Shown here: piece after piece, positions 13,946-15,984 of the stretch
Layout of the letters: the number at the start of each line of letters is the position of its first letter
Numbering within the stretch: the stretch's first letter is position 1
Assembly: GCA_947461015.1 (NCBI GenBank)
Contig: CANHIR010000024.1
Location: 1-15,984 of the forward strand
Direction: 5' to 3'
Length of the DNA: 15,984 bases
Origin: Bacteroidota bacterium
GTDB lineage: Bacteria > Bacteroidota > Bacteroidia > Chitinophagales > Chitinophagaceae
Translations under genes and position numbers: made by a program
Notes under the pieces: generated by a model
What the model was told of the DNA's origin: nothing
What the model saw: the letters and a program-made list of their open reading frames with translations, nothing else
The model's database searches: none

Positions 13946-15282
13946 AAAGAACAATAAATAATATCATCACTGAAACAAATTATACTCCAAAATCTATTAG
14001 GACTATTTATAGGTCTAATAGAAATAGTAAAATTGGATACTGGCTTTTAGGGGTATTTTTATTTTTATTTTTAGTGCTTTTTTTACCTTGGACACAAAAC
14101 ATTTCAAGCACAGGACATGTTACCACTTTATACCAAGACCAACGTCCCCAACAAATAAACACAGTGATCCCAGGTAAGATCATAAAATGGTATATTAAAG
14201 AAGGTGATGTTGTAAAGAAAGGAGATACACTACTTCAACTAGCAGATACTAAAGACGACTACTTAGATTCAAATTTGGTAGAAAGAACTAAAGATCAACT
14301 GGTATCTAAGGAACAAAAGTTGATGTATTACAACGAAAAAATTAATGCAATTGAACTTCAAATTAACGCAATAGAAAATAATAGAGCGCTGAAAATAAAT
14401 GCTTATGAAAACAAAATTGAGCAGTACAAACGAAAATTAATAAGCGATAGCGCTGAAGTGATTGCAGCAGAAGTAGATTATAAAATTGCAAATGAGCAGC
14501 TAACAAGGGGTAAACAACTATTTAACCAAGGCGCAATTTCCTTGGTAGAACAAGAAAGAAGAACAGCTCAAAATAATAAAACATTAGCGGTTTTAACCGA
14601 AAAACAACAAAAGTTACTAAATACAAAACAAGAGATTAACATTATTAAAATTGATATTAATTCAATTAGTCAAGAAGCAGACGACAAAATATTTAAATCG
14701 AGAAGTGAAATTGCCACCTCAAGAGGTGAAATTGCCGGAACCGATGGCGAGGTTGCAAAAAATAAAAATATATTGGCAAACTATATTAGTAGAGGTAATC
14801 AAAAATGGCTAATTGCACCCCAAGATGGACAAATCATTAAAGCAAAAAAATCCGGAATTAATGAAATAGTAAAAGAAGGGGAAATGATTGTTGAGATGGT
14901 GCCTACAAATATTGACAACGCTGTTGAGCTATTTATAGACCCAATGGACTTAATGCTAATTAATCCGGGCCAACAAGTACGATTAATATTTGACGGATTT
15001 CCTGCAATTGTATTTTCGGGTTGGCCAGAAAATAGTTATGGTACTTTTTCAGGTGTCGTTTCCATGGTGGAAAACAATAGAAATGAAAATGGCAAATTTA
15101 GAATACTTGTAATTCCAGATAATCAACAAAAAAAGTGGCCAAAAGAATTAAAAACAGGTACAGGCGTAAAGGGATTTGCACTTTTGAAAACCGTACCAAT
15201 TTGGTATGAATTGTGGCGTCAGATTAACGGATTCCCTCCAGAATATTATAAGGTAAAAGCAATAAATAAAAACACGAAGTAA
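13942..15282 (+). CDS. HlyD family periplasmic adaptor (membrane fusion protein)
   Basis: A 446-residue adaptor linking an inner-membrane exporter to an outer-membrane channel. A cytoplasmic stretch of 30 residues is followed by one membrane segment (31-50, IGYWLLGVFLFLFLVLFLPW), then a biotinyl-lipoyl-like half at about 66-104 (TVIPGKIIKWYIKEGDVVKKGDTLLQL), a long coiled coil (about 108-285, rich in Lys, Glu, Asn and Gln), the second lipoyl half (LIAPQDGQIIKAKKSGINEIVKEGEMI, about 290-316) and a beta-barrel part. The arrangement is that of type I secretion or multidrug adaptors. The ATG overlaps the ABC stop (ATGA), which shows translational coupling, and the tolC-like gene begins one base after the stop. 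The hairpin is long, fitting an adaptor that reaches a TolC channel directly. Confidence 0.9.
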   Translation: MKRTINNIITETNYTPKSIRTIYRSNRNSKIGYWLLGVFLFLFLVLFLPWTQNISSTGHVTTLYQDQRPQQINTVIPGKIIKWYIKEGDVVKKGDTLLQLADTKDDYLDSNLVERTKDQLVSKEQKLMYYNEKINAIELQINAIENNRALKINAYENKIEQYKRKLISDSAEVIAAEVDYKIANEQLTRGKQLFNQGAISLVEQERRTAQNNKTLAVLTEKQQKLLNTKQEINIIKIDINSISQEADDKIFKSRSEIATSRGEIAGTDGEVAKNKNILANYISRGNQKWLIAPQDGQIIKAKKSGINEIVKEGEMIVEMVPTNIDNAVELFIDPMDLMLINPGQQVRLIFDGFPAIVFSGWPENSYGTFSGVVSMVENNRNENGKFRILVIPDNQQKKWPKELKTGTGVKGFALLKTVPIWYELWRQINGFPPEYYKVKAINKNTK

Positions 15283-15283
15283 A

Positions 15284-15984
15284 ATGACGGCACTAAAATA
15301 CATATATACCCTTGTTCTAATTAGTGTATTTGGGTGTGCAATTGGACAAGAAAAAAATCTTAGCATAGATAATGCCTTAGATATTGTAAGAAAATATCAT
15401 CCTGTCATTAGGCAGTCTTTTTTGAGAAACGAAATTTCAAAAAACGAACTCTTGGCCTCAAAGGGGGTTTTTGATCCTAGCATACAGGTTAATTCCCAAG
15501 AAAAAACATTCGACAACAAACAGTATTATAAATATAATTCTACAGAACTAAAAATTCCAATCTGGTATGGAATTGATATAAAAGCCGGGACTGAAAATAA
15601 TTATGGTGAAAAAATAGATCCCACATTAACTAAAAATAAGTCGGCATTTGTAGGCGTTAGCATGGACCCATTTAGAGGGCTACTTGTAGATAAAAGAAAA
15701 TCAATAATAAATCAAGCAAATAATATTGTTGAGCTTACAAAAAATGAACAACTTTTAATTATCAATGATTTAATGCTAGATGCTACAACTGCATACTGGA
15801 ACTGGGTTTCCGCATTTTATAATAACGCATTATTAATAAAATCGGTTCAAAGCAATAAGGATCGTTATGAAGTAATAAAAAAGTCATACCTCTCCGGAGA
15901 TAGAGCTCCAATTGACACCACAGAAGCTTTAACTCAATTACAAAATTTTGAAATATTACAAACTCAATCTGCTGTAGAATTGCA
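15284..15984 (+). CDS. TolC family outer-membrane efflux protein (partial, 3' end cut by window)
   Basis: The ATG at 15284 starts a frame open to the end of the window, giving 233 residues. A signal peptide is evident (about 1-21, MTALKYIYTLVLISVFG with cleavage probably near AIGQ); a Cys at 18 does not sit in a good lipobox. After it comes LSIDNALDIVRKYHPVIRQ, the typical first helix of TolC-like proteins, then a region with strand character and NNYGEK, then helices with DATTAYWNWVSAF and KKSYLSGDRAPIDTTEA, the last being the helix-turn of the repeat. It should form the outer-membrane duct for the HlyD and ABC proteins. The gene starts one base after the hlyD stop. About half of the usual length of 430-480 residues is present, so no statement on the rest is possible. 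Confidence 0.85.
   Translation, partial: MTALKYIYTLVLISVFGCAIGQEKNLSIDNALDIVRKYHPVIRQSFLRNEISKNELLASKGVFDPSIQVNSQEKTFDNKQYYKYNSTELKIPIWYGIDIKAGTENNYGEKIDPTLTKNKSAFVGVSMDPFRGLLVDKRKSIINQANNIVELTKNEQLLIINDLMLDATTAYWNWVSAFYNNALLIKSVQSNKDRYEVIKKSYLSGDRAPIDTTEALTQLQNFEILQTQSAVEL

Noticed and set aside
1..15984. CRISPR array, insertion sequence, tRNA, integron or phage element
   Set aside because: No regularly spaced repeats, transposase, integrase, tRNA-like cloverleaf or phage gene was seen on either strand.

Overview
The window is AT-rich (reads as roughly one-third G+C) and looks like Bacteroidota chromosome, probably an aerobic aquatic member; I favour a Chitinophagales-like lineage but cannot prove it. 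Three things point this way. Bacteroidota-style -7 promoter boxes (TAnnTTTG) sit before several genes and Shine-Dalgarno sequences are largely absent. The gene families have Bacteroidota flavour: a long aromatic amino acid hydroxylase, a short homogentisate dioxygenase, and a DUF2490 outer-membrane protein. A rhodopsin is paired with Blh. I see no insertion sequence, tRNA, rRNA, CRISPR array or phage gene. All genes look intact except the two cut by the window edges.

Region 1 (1-6308) is a phenylalanine/tyrosine catabolic island. It holds the end of a 3-oxoacid CoA-transferase subunit B, an hmgA-hppD operon (minus strand), a divergent fumarylacetoacetase and flavin reductase pair (plus strand), and a converging phenylalanine 4-hydroxylase (minus strand). 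Together they cover Phe to Tyr, then 4-hydroxyphenylpyruvate, homogentisate, fumarylacetoacetate, and fumarate plus acetoacetate, with CoA activation of acetoacetate. The tyrosine aminotransferase and maleylacetoacetate isomerase are not in the window. The hmgA and phenylalanine hydroxylase starts share a 26-bp upstream element (21/26 identical), a candidate regulon signal.

Region 2 (6460-8553) is a phototrophy module: a DTE-type green-tuned proton-pumping rhodopsin and, downstream, blh for retinal synthesis from beta-carotene. A strong intrinsic terminator separates the two. A perfect 24-bp palindrome abuts the likely -33 box of the rhodopsin promoter. The rhodopsin carries a glycine where bacteriorhodopsin has Trp138, the fenestration position that lets xanthorhodopsin bind a carotenoid antenna, and it has an unusually long helix B-C loop.

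Region 3 (8554-11417) is a three-gene minus-strand operon: a SulP anion transporter (bicarbonate is the likely substrate), a DUF2490 outer-membrane beta-barrel and a cytoplasmic beta-carbonic anhydrase. Lying just upstream of the rhodopsin, it suggests light-powered inorganic carbon acquisition.

Region 4 (11537-15984) is a plus-strand export operon: a TetR regulator, an ABC exporter, an HlyD-type adaptor and the start of a TolC-type outer-membrane channel. The ABC protein keeps Walker A and B but has lost the usual Q-loop glutamine, the GGQ of the signature, the D-loop and the H-loop histidine. That is the oddest protein feature here. A 19-bp palindrome lies in the divergent sulP/tetR promoter region.
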